A DNA stretch of 64,000 bases, from positions 1 to 64,000 of the forward strand of contig NZ_CAJE01000020.1 in NCBI RefSeq assembly GCF_000308215.1. The letters run 5' to 3'. Source of the DNA: Methanomassiliicoccus luminyensis B10. Its GTDB lineage: Archaea > Thermoplasmatota > Thermoplasmata > Methanomassiliicoccales > Methanomassiliicoccaceae. Positions 33,369 to 42,231 of this stretch are shown piece by piece (within the stretch, counting starts at the first letter, position 1; every line of letters begins with the position of its first letter). Below the pieces are notes generated by a model. The model had not been told where the DNA came from. It did not search any database and was given only the letters and a program-made list of their open reading frames with translations. Position numbers and translations under genes: made by a program.

Positions 33369-33990
33369 GGGGCACGAACATCACCCCGCCCAGCTCCTGC
33401 CGGCGGTACTCGTCCCCATGCCGGGTCACCATCACCAGCTCCTGCATGGCCCTGGTGCCCAGAGGCAGCAGCAACCGCCCCCCGTCGGCTAACTGCTCCT
33501 TGAGCGGTTGGGGGACCGACGGCGCGGCCGCGGTCACCAGTATGCGGTCGTACGGCGCGTGCTCCTTCAGCCCCTCGGTGCCGTCGGCGATGACAACCTC
33601 CACCACGTCGCCGAAGCCCAGCCTCTCCAGGGTCCCCCGGGCGCTCGTGCCGAGCTCCTCGATCCTCTCGACAGTATACACCCTCCCGTTCGGACGGACC
33701 AGGTACCCCATCAGCGAGGCGTGGTAGCCGGAGCCGGTCCCGATCTCCAGGACCTTCATCCCCGGCCTCAGCTCCAGAGCGTCGAGCATCATGCCCACCA
33801 TGTGCGGCGCCGAGATGGTCTGCCCCTTCCCGATGCTCAGGGGGGTGTCCTGGTAAGCTAGCCTCCTCTGGTCAGCGGGGAGGAACTCCTCCCGGGGTAC
33901 CGAACCCATGGCCTCCAGGACCTTCCGGTCCGTCACGTACCCGTAGCGCCGCAACCTCTCTATCAGCTGGCCCCGCTCGTCCTCATGCAT
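33340..33990 (-). CDS. pcm: Protein-L-isoaspartate O-methyltransferase
   Basis: 216 residues. GQTISAPHMVGMMLDAL and the SAM-binding LEIGTGSGYHASLMG are the PCMT signature blocks, followed by DRILVTAAAPSVP. It methylates isoaspartyl residues so that damaged proteins can be repaired. It lies 7 nt after the zinc-finger gene in the same orientation, probably cotranscribed. Confidence 0.95.
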   Translation of the reverse strand: MHEDERGQLIERLRRYGYVTDRKVLEAMGSVPREEFLPADQRRLAYQDTPLSIGKGQTISAPHMVGMMLDALELRPGMKVLEIGTGSGYHASLMGYLVRPNGRVYTVERIEELGTSARGTLERLGFGDVVEVVIADGTEGLKEHAPYDRILVTAAAPSVPQPLKEQLADGGRLLLPLGTRAMQELVMVTRHGDEYRRQELGGVMFVPLIGKHGYRD

Positions 33991-33997
33991 CGCTTCC

Positions 33998-34597
33998 TCA
34001 GGCGTTGGTGGTCCTCACCGCTTTGGTGTAGATCCGTACTATATCGCGGGCCGGCACGCTGCCCCGGCGGACGGTGCCTTCCCTGGACTTGATGTTGTGG
34101 ATCACCACGTCCTCGTTCCCTACCTTCATCAGGTCGCCCACGTAGAACTCCTCGTCTGGCATCGCCTCTATCTGCGTCGGGATGGTCCGGGTGTGCTTGT
34201 TGACCGATATCTTCACGATGACCTTATCGAACTTCTTGGCCCAGATGGTGGAGATGTTCGCGGTGTCGCAGCTCTCCACCCTCCTGCCGTCGCTCTCTAT
34301 CGCCGTTACAAGAAGATGGCCCTCTCCCAGGAACAGTTCGTCGTTGACGCTGACCCGCTCCCCCGCCTCCAGCTCGATCTCGCTCTTCTTAGAGCTGCCG
34401 AGCTCGGACACGATTATGGGAATCTTGAGCATTTCCGGCTCGCGGACCACCGTGGAGTAGGTGTGCCCGCATTCCTGGCACTTCACCGTGGCCTCCAAGA
34501 CCTCCTGCTTCTTGCCTATCTTGCCTTTCAGGACCTCGTGCACAGCATGCTCCCCGCAGGAGGGGCAGTCCAGGTAAAGCGCGTTTGGTACAGACAT
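33998..34597 (-). CDS. HVO_0476-family zinc finger protein
   Basis: 199 residues. Two Cys pairs at the N-terminus (LDCPSCGEH and KCQECGHTYS) form a zinc ribbon; the remainder is beta-rich with ERVSVNDELFLGEGHLLVTAIE and a late KSREGTVRRGSVPARDIVRIY. This matches an archaeal family known only by conservation. It is followed after 7 nt by pcm. Confidence 0.82.
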   Translation of the reverse strand: MSVPNALYLDCPSCGEHAVHEVLKGKIGKKQEVLEATVKCQECGHTYSTVVREPEMLKIPIIVSELGSSKKSEIELEAGERVSVNDELFLGEGHLLVTAIESDGRRVESCDTANISTIWAKKFDKVIVKISVNKHTRTIPTQIEAMPDEEFYVGDLMKVGNEDVVIHNIKSREGTVRRGSVPARDIVRIYTKAVRTTNA

Positions 34598-34637
34598 CTG
34601 AATCCGCCCAAACCATGTGCCTTACTTGCGGATAAAA

Positions 34638-35222
34638 TTATCGCTTCTCCCCGTAGGTCCTGAAGGCGGGCCCGTGCCCGGGCACGATGACCGCGGCCAT
34701 GTCAGCGATGCGGCGCATGCTGTCCAGGGCCACGGACTCATCGAACCTGATCATGGGCGGGACCCACTGCTCGAAGTTCTCCCGGGTGGGGACGGCGTCC
34801 CCGGCCACCACGTGCACGCCGTCGGGGGCCCTCACCACCACGCTCATGGAGCCCCTGGTATGGCCGGGGGTGTGCACCAGGCGGACGTCCAGGCATAGGT
34901 CGGTGTCCTCCCTCACCGCCTGCATGCCGGGGCTGGGATCTTCCTCGACGCGCGCGTAGAACGTGGCATTGGGGAAGAGATCGTTGTTGGAGCAGTGATC
35001 GTGATGGAGATGGGTGTTGACGACCATGTCCACTTTGAGCGGGTCGACGCCCAGCCGCCTCAGTCCGTCCAGCAGCAGGGGCCGGAACTGCGGGCTGGAA
35101 GTATCCACCACGATGATGTGGTCCTCGCTGGTGACCAGCGTGGAGGTGGAGTGCGCCTCCACCAGCACCCCGTTCTTGTTGCGCAGGACGCCGGGGAAGA
35201 TGACCTTGCTGACCGCGTTCAT
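34638..35222 (-). CDS. Metallo-beta-lactamase-fold hydrolase
   Basis: 194 residues. The metal-binding motif is VVNTHLHHDHCSNN (HxHxDH), with further ligands in VHTPGHTRGSMS, VVAGDAV and IVPGHGPAF. A small soluble hydrolase of the glyoxalase II/lactonase group; substrate unknown. ATG 35222 overlaps the rhomboid stop by four bases, so the two are coupled. Confidence 0.9.
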   Translation of the reverse strand: MNAVSKVIFPGVLRNKNGVLVEAHSTSTLVTSEDHIIVVDTSSPQFRPLLLDGLRRLGVDPLKVDMVVNTHLHHDHCSNNDLFPNATFYARVEEDPSPGMQAVREDTDLCLDVRLVHTPGHTRGSMSVVVRAPDGVHVVAGDAVPTRENFEQWVPPMIRFDESVALDSMRRIADMAAVIVPGHGPAFRTYGEKR

Positions 35223-36097
35223 CGGATCTCCATCTCGAAGTGGCAGGGGCACACGATCTTGTTGCCCTTGTACTTCAGCTTCCCATCCTTGCAGTTGGGG
35301 CAGGTGGCGTGATCGGCGAAGTACTCCAGCCAGGCCCTGCGGATGTCCGGCTGCTTCTCGGTCTTGATGGTCTCCAGCGCGTTCCGCAGCGCGGCGGTGG
35401 TGGCCAGAGGCTCCAGCTTGGAGTAGTCCACTGGGGCCCTTTCCCGGGCCCGCTGCTCCTGCACCCCTCTCCCTATGACCAGGCCGATGGCCAGGCCCGC
35501 CAGGAGGCCGCCGACGTGGGCTTCCCAGGCCACGTTGCCGCCGCCGATGGCGGCGAACAGGACCGCGAACACCAGCCAAGATATGGCCCCGGCCCATACC
35601 GGCACCTTGGGCAGGAGTATGGGGCCGAGCATCATGGGGATCTCGTCCCTCGGGTACAGCACCAGAAGGGCGCCTACCAGGCCGGAGATGGCGCCCGACG
35701 CGCCGAGGACGTATACCCAGGGGGTATCCCAGCGCACCACCGCTGCCATGAGCGCGCCGGCGATGCCTGCGGCGAAGTACACCAGGGCGAAGCGCTTCTT
35801 CCCGATGCGCTGCTCCAGGGGGATCCCCAGGAGGAACAGGAACAGCATATTGCCCAGCACGTGCACGAAGCCGGCGTGGACGAACATCTGAGTGAACAGC
35901 GTGTAGAGGTTCTCCCCGGTGCTGAGATATCCCGGCCGGAAGGCCAGGTCTAACTTGGCGGCGGGGGAGATTATGTCCACGAACAATATGGCCAGGTTCC
36001 CCAGGACCAGCAGGTAGACCAGGTCGAACCTTTTCCTGGTCCCCAGCGCCAGTATGACCACGATTATGCCGATTATCACGAGGGAGTAAGGGTCCAT
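35219..36097 (-). CDS. Rhomboid-family intramembrane serine protease with zinc-ribbon tail
   Basis: 292 residues with about seven hydrophobic helices. Catalytic Ser is in VLGASGAISGL and catalytic His in EAHVGGLLAG; FVHAGFVHVLGNMLFL is the L1/TM2 block. A cytoplasmic tail carries CPNC...CPCH, a zinc ribbon not part of the protease core. It cuts membrane-anchored proteins. Coupled to the downstream metallo-hydrolase. Confidence 0.93.
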   Translation of the reverse strand: MDPYSLVIIGIIVVILALGTRKRFDLVYLLVLGNLAILFVDIISPAAKLDLAFRPGYLSTGENLYTLFTQMFVHAGFVHVLGNMLFLFLLGIPLEQRIGKKRFALVYFAAGIAGALMAAVVRWDTPWVYVLGASGAISGLVGALLVLYPRDEIPMMLGPILLPKVPVWAGAISWLVFAVLFAAIGGGNVAWEAHVGGLLAGLAIGLVIGRGVQEQRARERAPVDYSKLEPLATTAALRNALETIKTEKQPDIRRAWLEYFADHATCPNCKDGKLKYKGNKIVCPCHFEMEIR

Positions 36098-36152
36098 TTC
36101 GGGGGCGCATGACCGGAGGGGGTTATCTTATTTTTGCCGGACCGTTCGACTT

Positions 36153-36941
36153 ATGGGCGAGAGCATCTTTATGTGCGTACATTTCGATAGGCCGCGCCTG
36201 AGGGATAGCCTGGAGGATAGTGGCCTGAAGGGATGGAAGGTCGAGGCCGGCGATGGGGCCGCCCCATGGCAGATAGAATATGCCAAAAAAGCGCCGGTCC
36301 GCGCTACGGACGGAAATGCCTCGGCCGAGAAGCGCTGCCCCACCTGCGGCACCGGGACCGCGTCCTTCGCCCGGTTCTGCCCGTCCTGCGGGCACCGGTT
36401 CGAGGACCGGCCGGCGGGAGCGAGGGAGCTGTTCCGATCCGGCCCCGCCCCGGGCCCTTCCCCTGCTGCCGGTCCCGCCGGGTACTCCCCATTTCCCGGC
36501 CCTGAGACAGAGCACCAAGGGATGCTGCGCCGTGAGCATGCCCATCCCGTCCCGGCTCCCGCGCCGGTCCCGCCGCCTGGCCAATGGGCGCCGCGGCCCG
36601 CCACGCCGTACCAGGTGGCGCCGGTGCAGGGGATGGACCGGAAGAACCCCCGCCTGGCGATGTTCCTGGCGCTGGTGCCGGGGCTCCTCCTGTTCATGGG
36701 CATGGGCCAGTTCTATACCCGCCGCTGGCTCAAGGGCATCATATTCTTTGTGGCGGGCGGGTTCCTGGGGACCATGTCTTATGTCGCCCTGTACGTCCTG
36801 CTCGACCCCGGCAATGCTGATATTTTCTTCGGGACCGTCCTGGTCACGGCCATGTTCATGGTGCCCTGGCTGGGCTTGCTGGCGTGGTCGGCCGTTGATG
36901 CGGTCGAGGCGGCCAAAAGGATAAATGCAGGCCCGCCGTGA
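36153..36941 (+). CDS. Zinc-ribbon membrane protein with Pro-rich linker
   Basis: 262 residues. An N-terminal soluble part with CPTCGTGTASFARFCPSCG (double zinc ribbon, residues about 62-80) leads through a long Pro/Ala linker to three membrane helices (about 170-245). The C-terminal part resembles TM2/DUF5683-like membrane modules by eye (FLALVPGLLLFMGMGQFYTRRWLKGIIFF). Function unknown. It is followed by the HemK2-like gene 13 nt later. Confidence 0.7.
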   Translation: MGESIFMCVHFDRPRLRDSLEDSGLKGWKVEAGDGAAPWQIEYAKKAPVRATDGNASAEKRCPTCGTGTASFARFCPSCGHRFEDRPAGARELFRSGPAPGPSPAAGPAGYSPFPGPETEHQGMLRREHAHPVPAPAPVPPPGQWAPRPATPYQVAPVQGMDRKNPRLAMFLALVPGLLLFMGMGQFYTRRWLKGIIFFVAGGFLGTMSYVALYVLLDPGNADIFFGTVLVTAMFMVPWLGLLAWSAVDAVEAAKRINAGPP

Positions 36942-36954
36942 GCTCGGTGCGGAC

Positions 36955-37521
36955 ATGAAGTACGACGCGGGCATCGACATAACGGAGTGCGAGGGGGTGT
37001 ACCCTCCGGCAGAGGACACCTTCCTCCTGCTGGACTGCATCGGCGACGTCCGCGGCATGGAGGTCCTGGAAATGGGATGCGGCACCGGGCTCATCAGCTG
37101 CCACGTGGCCTCGGCCGGCGCCTGCCTCACCGCCGCGGACATCAATCCCAAGGCGGCCGAGTGCACCAGGCGCAACCTCGAACGGAACCGCCTCCCGGGA
37201 AAGGTGGTCCTGTCCGATCTCTTCTCCGGCGTCCGCGGCCGCTTTGACCTGATCCTGTTCAACCCCCCGTACCTGGCGGTGGAGGAAGAAGGCGATCTGG
37301 AGCTGGCGTGGGCCGGGGGGAGGACCGGGGTCGAGGTACTGGCCCGATTCCTCGAGGGGGCGCCGGAGCGCCTGCGGCCGAACGGCAAGGTCCTCCTGCT
37401 GCTGTCATCGGAGATGGAGACCGAATCCCTTGACCGCGCTCTCGCGCCGTTCCCCCGCCGGAGGGTGGGCACCCGGCGCGTCTTCTTCGAGGAGCTATGG
37501 GTGGAGGAGATCGCTCCCTGA
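36955..37521 (+). CDS. HemK2/Mtq2-type protein glutamine methyltransferase
   Basis: 188 residues from ATG 36955; an in-frame ATG 36925 is possible. Early VYPPAEDTFLLLD, the SAM motif VLEMGCGTGLIS and the catalytic LILFNPPYL are those of HemK2/Mtq2, which in archaea and eukaryotes methylates the GGQ glutamine of release factor aRF1/eRF1. Short length (no extra N-terminal domain) also favours this over bacterial PrmC. Confidence 0.85.
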   Translation: MKYDAGIDITECEGVYPPAEDTFLLLDCIGDVRGMEVLEMGCGTGLISCHVASAGACLTAADINPKAAECTRRNLERNRLPGKVVLSDLFSGVRGRFDLILFNPPYLAVEEEGDLELAWAGGRTGVEVLARFLEGAPERLRPNGKVLLLLSSEMETESLDRALAPFPRRRVGTRRVFFEELWVEEIAP

Positions 37522-37827
37522 TCACACTCTCCAGACGATGGCCAGGATCCCCCCGCCGACGCCCATGGCCGAGCCGATGATGAACCCTCCTCCCGCCAGC
37601 ACCAGGCTGGCGAGGGAGAGGACTATCACCGCCGCGCCCAGGCGCACGTGCTCGGCCGGCCTCGAGTTCAGCCGCGACGCCGCGAGGAGCATTCCCGCCC
37701 CCATGAGCACACCGGCCACGCCGACGAGCGCCCCCGCCTCGAAGATTGCAACGTCGAGGGACCGCCCCACCGCGATGGACATCATGCCGTTGATGATCAC
37801 CAGCACTCCGGCGAGCAGCATGAGCAC
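37522..37827 (-). CDS. Small four-helix membrane protein (paralogue of next gene)
   Basis: 101 residues, almost all hydrophobic. It ends LVLAGGGFIIGSAMGVGGGILAIVW, nearly the same as LLAGGGFIIGSVLGIVGGGWAMM in the upstream gene, so the two are tandem paralogues. The start is GTG 37827, with no alternative ATG in frame. No function known. Its stop abuts the end of the HemK2-like gene. Confidence 0.65.
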   Translation of the reverse strand: MLMLLAGVLVIINGMMSIAVGRSLDVAIFEAGALVGVAGVLMGAGMLLAASRLNSRPAEHVRLGAAVIVLSLASLVLAGGGFIIGSAMGVGGGILAIVWRV

Positions 37828-37903
37828 GTACGCCGCGGCCGGGGGCGTGGCGATGGCGGTCCGCTCCGCAGGGATGCTTAGCTCATCCCCCGCAGGGGCC
37901 GCT

Positions 37904-38314
37904 TCACTCCCCCCACTCGTTCTTGGCGGTCGGCTCGAACGACATCATGGCCCAGCCTCCGCCGACGATCCCCAGCACCGAGCCGATGATGAAGCCGCCG
38001 CCGGCCAGAAGCATGGAGACCATCGAGAGGACCACTATCACCACTCCCAAAACGACGTGCCGGTTCGGGAACCTGCGAAGGCCCCAGCCCGCCCAGATGA
38101 TGATGAGGCCCTGCACTATGACGGCCACGCCGAACAGGAGGGCATCGGGCCCGATGCCCCCCTCGGTGGCGATAAAGGGGCTCACCACGGCGACCACCAC
38201 CCCCTCGATGAGGATGAGCAGGCCGCCCAGGATGGAAATGACGTAGGGCCACGTCACCCGCTTCACCCCCGCCGCGTAGCCGGCCCCATCCAGGTCCCTG
38301 TCCATCGCCGCCAC
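37904..38314 (-). CDS. Small four-helix membrane protein
   Basis: 136 residues with four membrane helices. It shares the AGGGFIIGS...G..GG motif with the downstream gene and carries a longer cytoplasmic N-terminus. No known family is recognised. Possibly cotranscribed with its paralogue (76-nt gap). Confidence 0.68.
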   Translation of the reverse strand: MAAMDRDLDGAGYAAGVKRVTWPYVISILGGLLILIEGVVVAVVSPFIATEGGIGPDALLFGVAVIVQGLIIIWAGWGLRRFPNRHVVLGVVIVVLSMVSMLLAGGGFIIGSVLGIVGGGWAMMSFEPTAKNEWGE

Positions 38315-38334
38315 CTTCTTCCCCGCACGCGGTG

Positions 38335-38363
38335 GCCCAGGACGGGCTCCCGCCGTCCTGGGC
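38335..38363. repeat. Strong hairpin: 11-bp perfect stem, 7-nt loop
   Basis: GCCCAGGACGG at 38335-38345 pairs with CCGTCCTGGGC at 38353-38363. It lies between the gatE stop and the start of the small membrane protein gene. No T-run follows on the minus strand, so it may be an mRNA 3'-end stabiliser or processing signal rather than a classic terminator. Confidence 0.55.
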
Positions 38364-38480
38364 AGAGAGCTAACTATGGCAACGGAAGCTTGAAAAACAT
38401 TATTGGCACCGGGAGCGGGGAGAGCGGCCCCCGATGAGGAAAATGTCGGGAAAAGGAAGGAAAACCGTTCCGGGGCGCTG

Positions 38481-40352
38481 TCAGCTCTGCCCCAGAAGCT
38501 TCCGGATCTCCTTCTTGAGCAGCTCGCTGGACGCCTTCCCGTCCAGCTTGCCCCGCAGCTCGGTCATGACCACGCCCATGAGCGGTCCCACCGCGCCCAG
38601 CTCCTTCTCCCGGACGAAAGCCTCGCGCTCCTTGACGATGCGCGCCACGACCGCCGAGGCCTCGTCAGCGCTGACCATCGAGAGGCCCAGCTCCTTCACC
38701 GCCTCCTCCACCTTCTTGCCCTGGGCGATATGGCGGAGGATGTCCGGCACCGCCTCCTTGGCGAAGTGGCCTTCAGAGAGGGAGAGGAACACCTCGCGGA
38801 GAGAGCCTTCGCTGATCTTGGCCAGGTCCACCCCGGTCCTCTCCAGCTCGGGCAGGGTGGACAGGAAGGTACGGGCCGCCGTGGCCGCCAGGTCCTTGGA
38901 CGTGGCGACCTCCTCGAACAGGTCGTCCCACCCCTCGCGGACGAGCTGGCGGGCCTGCTGCTCATGGACGCCGTAGGTCGAGGCGATGCGGGCGGTGCGG
39001 GCCTCCGGCAGCTCCGGGAGCTTGGAGGCGATGCGTTCCAGGCGTCCGGCGTCCAGGGTGATCGGCGGGACATCGGTCTCGGGATACATCCTGGCCGCCC
39101 CGGGGAGCGGGCGGGAGTAGGAGCTGGAGCCGTCCGGCTGGGGGTCCCTCGTTTCCTCGGGCACTCCTTCCAGCGCCTCGTTCGCTCTCAGCACCGCCGC
39201 GCCCAGCGCGGCCTGGGCCTTCCTGGTATCATCGGCGCACAGCACGAAGGCGTCCTCGGGCCTGATCTCCAAGGCATCGCGGACCTTGTCCACATACTCT
39301 TGATCGATGCCGTAGTTGGGCAGCTCGTCCGAATGGAATATGCCGGCCACGCCCTTGGCGCGGGCGCGCTGGGCCATCTCCGCGCCCAGGCGGAGCTTGG
39401 CGTCAGGCGAGCGAAGAACGCCGGCGAAGCCCGGAAGGCGCACGCCCAACACCTTGCCGCCCTTCTTCAGGGCGCCGGATATTACCTTGGAGGAGGAAGA
39501 GGAGAACATCTCAGTGAGGTCCTTCACCTCCACGGCGGCGGGCGCGGTCCCGCGCTTCAGCAGGATGTCCTTGATCTGCAGCAGCGACCGCTGCCGCTCC
39601 ACTTCCTTCTCCACGTAGGTAGGAAGAAGGCGGAGTTCCTGCACTCCCTTGATCTCGACCCTGGCCCCCCCGGGAATGGAGATGTTGAGGTCCTCCCTGA
39701 TGGTTCCGATGCCCCTCTTGACCCGGCGGGTGGCGCGCATTATGGAGCCGAGGCGCAACGCGGCCTCCTTGACCTCCTCCGCGGAGTGGAGCTCGGGGCC
39801 GGTGGCGACCTCGATCAGAGGTATGCCCAGGCGATCCAGGCGGTAGGTGACCTCACCGGCCTTGGTGTCGACCTTGCGGGCGGCATCCTCCTCCAGGCAG
39901 AAGGTGGGCACCGATATCTTGCGCCCGTTGATCTCGATGAAGCCGTCCATGGCCACCATGGCGGTCCTCTGGAAGCCGGTGGTGTTGGAGCCGTCGATGA
40001 CGATCTTGCGCATGAAGTGGACCTCGTCGACCGGGCGGGCCTGCATCATGGCGGCGACGGTAAGAACGATGTCCAGGGCGTCGGCGTTGGCGCGGTGGGG
40101 CGGTTCCTCGTCGGCATCCACCAGGCAGGAGGACCCCGGAGGCGCCTGATAGCGGAACCTCATCTTCCTCTCCGCCTGCGCGAGCGCGGCGCGGTCTATC
40201 TCGCCTAATTCGGACTGCGTGGGCCTCAGCCGCCGGAAGAAGGTCATGCCCTCTTCCTCCACCAGCGCGGTGGCGCAGTCGCAGAACAGCTTCTTGGTGT
40301 CGAGCTGCTGGTGTATCTCCAGCCCGCATATCACTTCGTGCTGCTCACTCAT
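38481..40352 (-). CDS. gatE: Glu-tRNA(Gln) amidotransferase subunit E
   Basis: 623 residues. It opens with VICGLEIHQQLDTKKLFC, the GatB/GatE signature, and contains the AspRS-like insert (about 280-410) that separates GatE from bacterial GatB, then a YqeY-like tail. With GatD it converts Glu-tRNA(Gln) to Gln-tRNA(Gln); the GatDE form is archaeal only. Its start overlaps gatD by eight bases. Confidence 0.96.
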   Translation of the reverse strand: MSEQHEVICGLEIHQQLDTKKLFCDCATALVEEEGMTFFRRLRPTQSELGEIDRAALAQAERKMRFRYQAPPGSSCLVDADEEPPHRANADALDIVLTVAAMMQARPVDEVHFMRKIVIDGSNTTGFQRTAMVAMDGFIEINGRKISVPTFCLEEDAARKVDTKAGEVTYRLDRLGIPLIEVATGPELHSAEEVKEAALRLGSIMRATRRVKRGIGTIREDLNISIPGGARVEIKGVQELRLLPTYVEKEVERQRSLLQIKDILLKRGTAPAAVEVKDLTEMFSSSSSKVISGALKKGGKVLGVRLPGFAGVLRSPDAKLRLGAEMAQRARAKGVAGIFHSDELPNYGIDQEYVDKVRDALEIRPEDAFVLCADDTRKAQAALGAAVLRANEALEGVPEETRDPQPDGSSSYSRPLPGAARMYPETDVPPITLDAGRLERIASKLPELPEARTARIASTYGVHEQQARQLVREGWDDLFEEVATSKDLAATAARTFLSTLPELERTGVDLAKISEGSLREVFLSLSEGHFAKEAVPDILRHIAQGKKVEEAVKELGLSMVSADEASAVVARIVKEREAFVREKELGAVGPLMGVVMTELRGKLDGKASSELLKKEIRKLLGQS

Positions 40353-41643
40353 CGAGCTCCCTCCTGTCGGATATCTCGCCTCTCAGGTCCGAGCACATCA
40401 GCTCCCTCACCTTCTTGCCGTCGTTCGTTTGCCCCAACACCCACATCAGCTTCACGTACGCGGTCTCCGGCAGCATGTCCTCCCCAGGGATGGCGCCGGC
40501 GGAAATGAGGTCCCTGCCGGTGTCGTAGACGTTCAAGTTCACCCTCCCGCTCAGGCACTGGGAGGTCATGACCACGGCCGTGCCTCCCTTTACGGCCTTG
40601 GCGATGGCCTTCACCATGTCCGAGGACACGTGGCCGAGGCCGGAGCCGGCGAACACCGCTCCCCTGCTCTTCGACAGCACGCCCTCGAACAGGGAGGGGC
40701 TCATGCCAGGATAGAACTGCAGCAGCGCGACATTGGTCTCCATCTCCGTCCTCGCCGCTACCTTCCCGGAGGATTTCTTGCGGTATGGGGAGATGGGCAC
40801 TATGCCACCCTCGAAGTCGACCCTGGCCAGGGGGCGGGAGTTGATGCTGCGGAAGGCGTCCCTTCGAGAGGTGTGCATCTTCCTGACCCTGGTGCCGCGG
40901 TGCACCGCCGCGCTGAGGTCCGAGGGCGAGTCGTGCATCAGCGCCACCACTTCTGCGGCGTCAGAGTCGACAATGAATCGCGCCGCCGACAGCAGGTTGG
41001 TGTAGGCGTCCGAGGAGGGGCGGTCCGAGGAGCGCTGAGCTCCCACCAGCACCACCGGCCTGGTCAGGTCCTCGAGCATGAACGAGAGCGCCGCGGAAGT
41101 GTATCCCAGGGTGTCGGTGCCGTGGGGGATGATGCACCCCTCCGCGCCGGCGTTGATGCGGTCGGCGACCGCCCCCGCCAGCGCCTGCCACCGGTCCACC
41201 GACATGTTCTCCGAGAAGATGGAGAACAGCACTTCCGCCTTGACGTCGCATATGTCCGCGATCTCGGGGACCGCGGCCACCAGGTCGCCGGCGGCCAGGG
41301 CGGGGTGGACCGCGCCGGTGCGGTAGTCCACGTAGCTCGCTATCGTGCCTCCGGTCCCGAGCACCGCCACCTCCTTCTTGCCTTTCCCCCCGGCCTGGGG
41401 GCGGGGCTTCTTCTCCCTCGCCTCGCCCTTGCGGACCACGGATACCTCCGAGGACGGGGTGATCTTGATGCCCACGTTATAGCCGCTCTTCAGCTTGAGG
41501 ACCACGACGTCGGGATGACTGAACTCATGATGGGGCATCAGGGTGCCGTTGTGCTCGCGGCCCTCGCTCTTGATGTTGAGCAGGTCGCCCTCCGCGGCGC
41601 CCAGGCGCTTCAGCAGATCATTGACGTGAGATGAGTAGCTCAT
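40345..41643 (-). CDS. gatD: Glu-tRNA(Gln) amidotransferase subunit D (asparaginase-like)
   Basis: 432 residues. After an N-terminal beta-barrel domain (about 1-80), the L-asparaginase-type domain shows both catalytic threonine motifs, LGTGGTIASYVDY and IIPHGTDTLGYT. It releases ammonia from glutamine and channels it to GatE. Upstream gene of the gatDE operon. Confidence 0.96.
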   Translation of the reverse strand: MSYSSHVNDLLKRLGAAEGDLLNIKSEGREHNGTLMPHHEFSHPDVVVLKLKSGYNVGIKITPSSEVSVVRKGEAREKKPRPQAGGKGKKEVAVLGTGGTIASYVDYRTGAVHPALAAGDLVAAVPEIADICDVKAEVLFSIFSENMSVDRWQALAGAVADRINAGAEGCIIPHGTDTLGYTSAALSFMLEDLTRPVVLVGAQRSSDRPSSDAYTNLLSAARFIVDSDAAEVVALMHDSPSDLSAAVHRGTRVRKMHTSRRDAFRSINSRPLARVDFEGGIVPISPYRKKSSGKVAARTEMETNVALLQFYPGMSPSLFEGVLSKSRGAVFAGSGLGHVSSDMVKAIAKAVKGGTAVVMTSQCLSGRVNLNVYDTGRDLISAGAIPGEDMLPETAYVKLMWVLGQTNDGKKVRELMCSDLRGEISDRRELDE

Positions 41644-41774
41644 TGGAACGCACTGAGCGTGAGATGGCGTTCAACATTTAATTGTTGTTTGTCGTCCCTG
41701 GCCGCCGACGTTGAGATGCATGAAGATAGGGAGCAGGACGTTAGTGACGGGAGGGTTTGGAACGCGGCGAGGGC

Positions 41775-42050
41775 TCAGCCGCGCTTCTCCTTCCTGGTGT
41801 GCAGGGATATCGCCAGCGCTCCCAGCGCGCAGAGCGCTATGGTGCCCAATATCACGTATGGCCTGGCGGCGTCGTCCACGTCCCACTCCGATGCCGGCGC
41901 CGAGGGATCCTCGTCCGCCTCGTGCCCTTCCGCTCCGGCATCGCCCGAACACAAAAACAGTGATGATACCAGCAACAGGATCAGTGCGGATGCCAATGCC
42001 CATTTGACCTTGGCGGCCTTCAGCGCGTCCGCTGGATCACCAGCCATCAT
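41775..42050 (-). CDS. Small two-helix membrane protein, 91 residues
   Basis: A hydrophobic helix at residues 16-33, ending with an LFLCSG stretch like a signal sequence, an acidic extracellular loop (EGHEADEDPSAPASEWDVDD), then a second helix (YVILGTIALCALGALAISL) and a basic tail. No family recognised. The 180 bp on its upstream side contain nothing evident. Confidence 0.55.
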   Translation of the reverse strand: MMAGDPADALKAAKVKWALASALILLLVSSLFLCSGDAGAEGHEADEDPSAPASEWDVDDAARPYVILGTIALCALGALAISLHTRKEKRG

Positions 42051-42231
42051 ATGACCGAACCTCCCCTGGCATCCAGAGCATCGTCAGACGAATGATGCTG
42101 TTGTCAGCGGCGGGTATTTAGCCGTTATCAGGAAGAACGAGCGAGAGGGAGTCGATGGCGTTCCAGCTATCACCGGCGCCGCATCCAGAACAAAATAAGG
42201 AGGGAAAGAGTTTAGAACCGAGGTGCCAGCC

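Noticed and set aside
38403-40208. 601-codon plus-strand frame opposite gatE
   Set aside because: Composition typical of an antisense shadow; gatE on the minus strand is certain.
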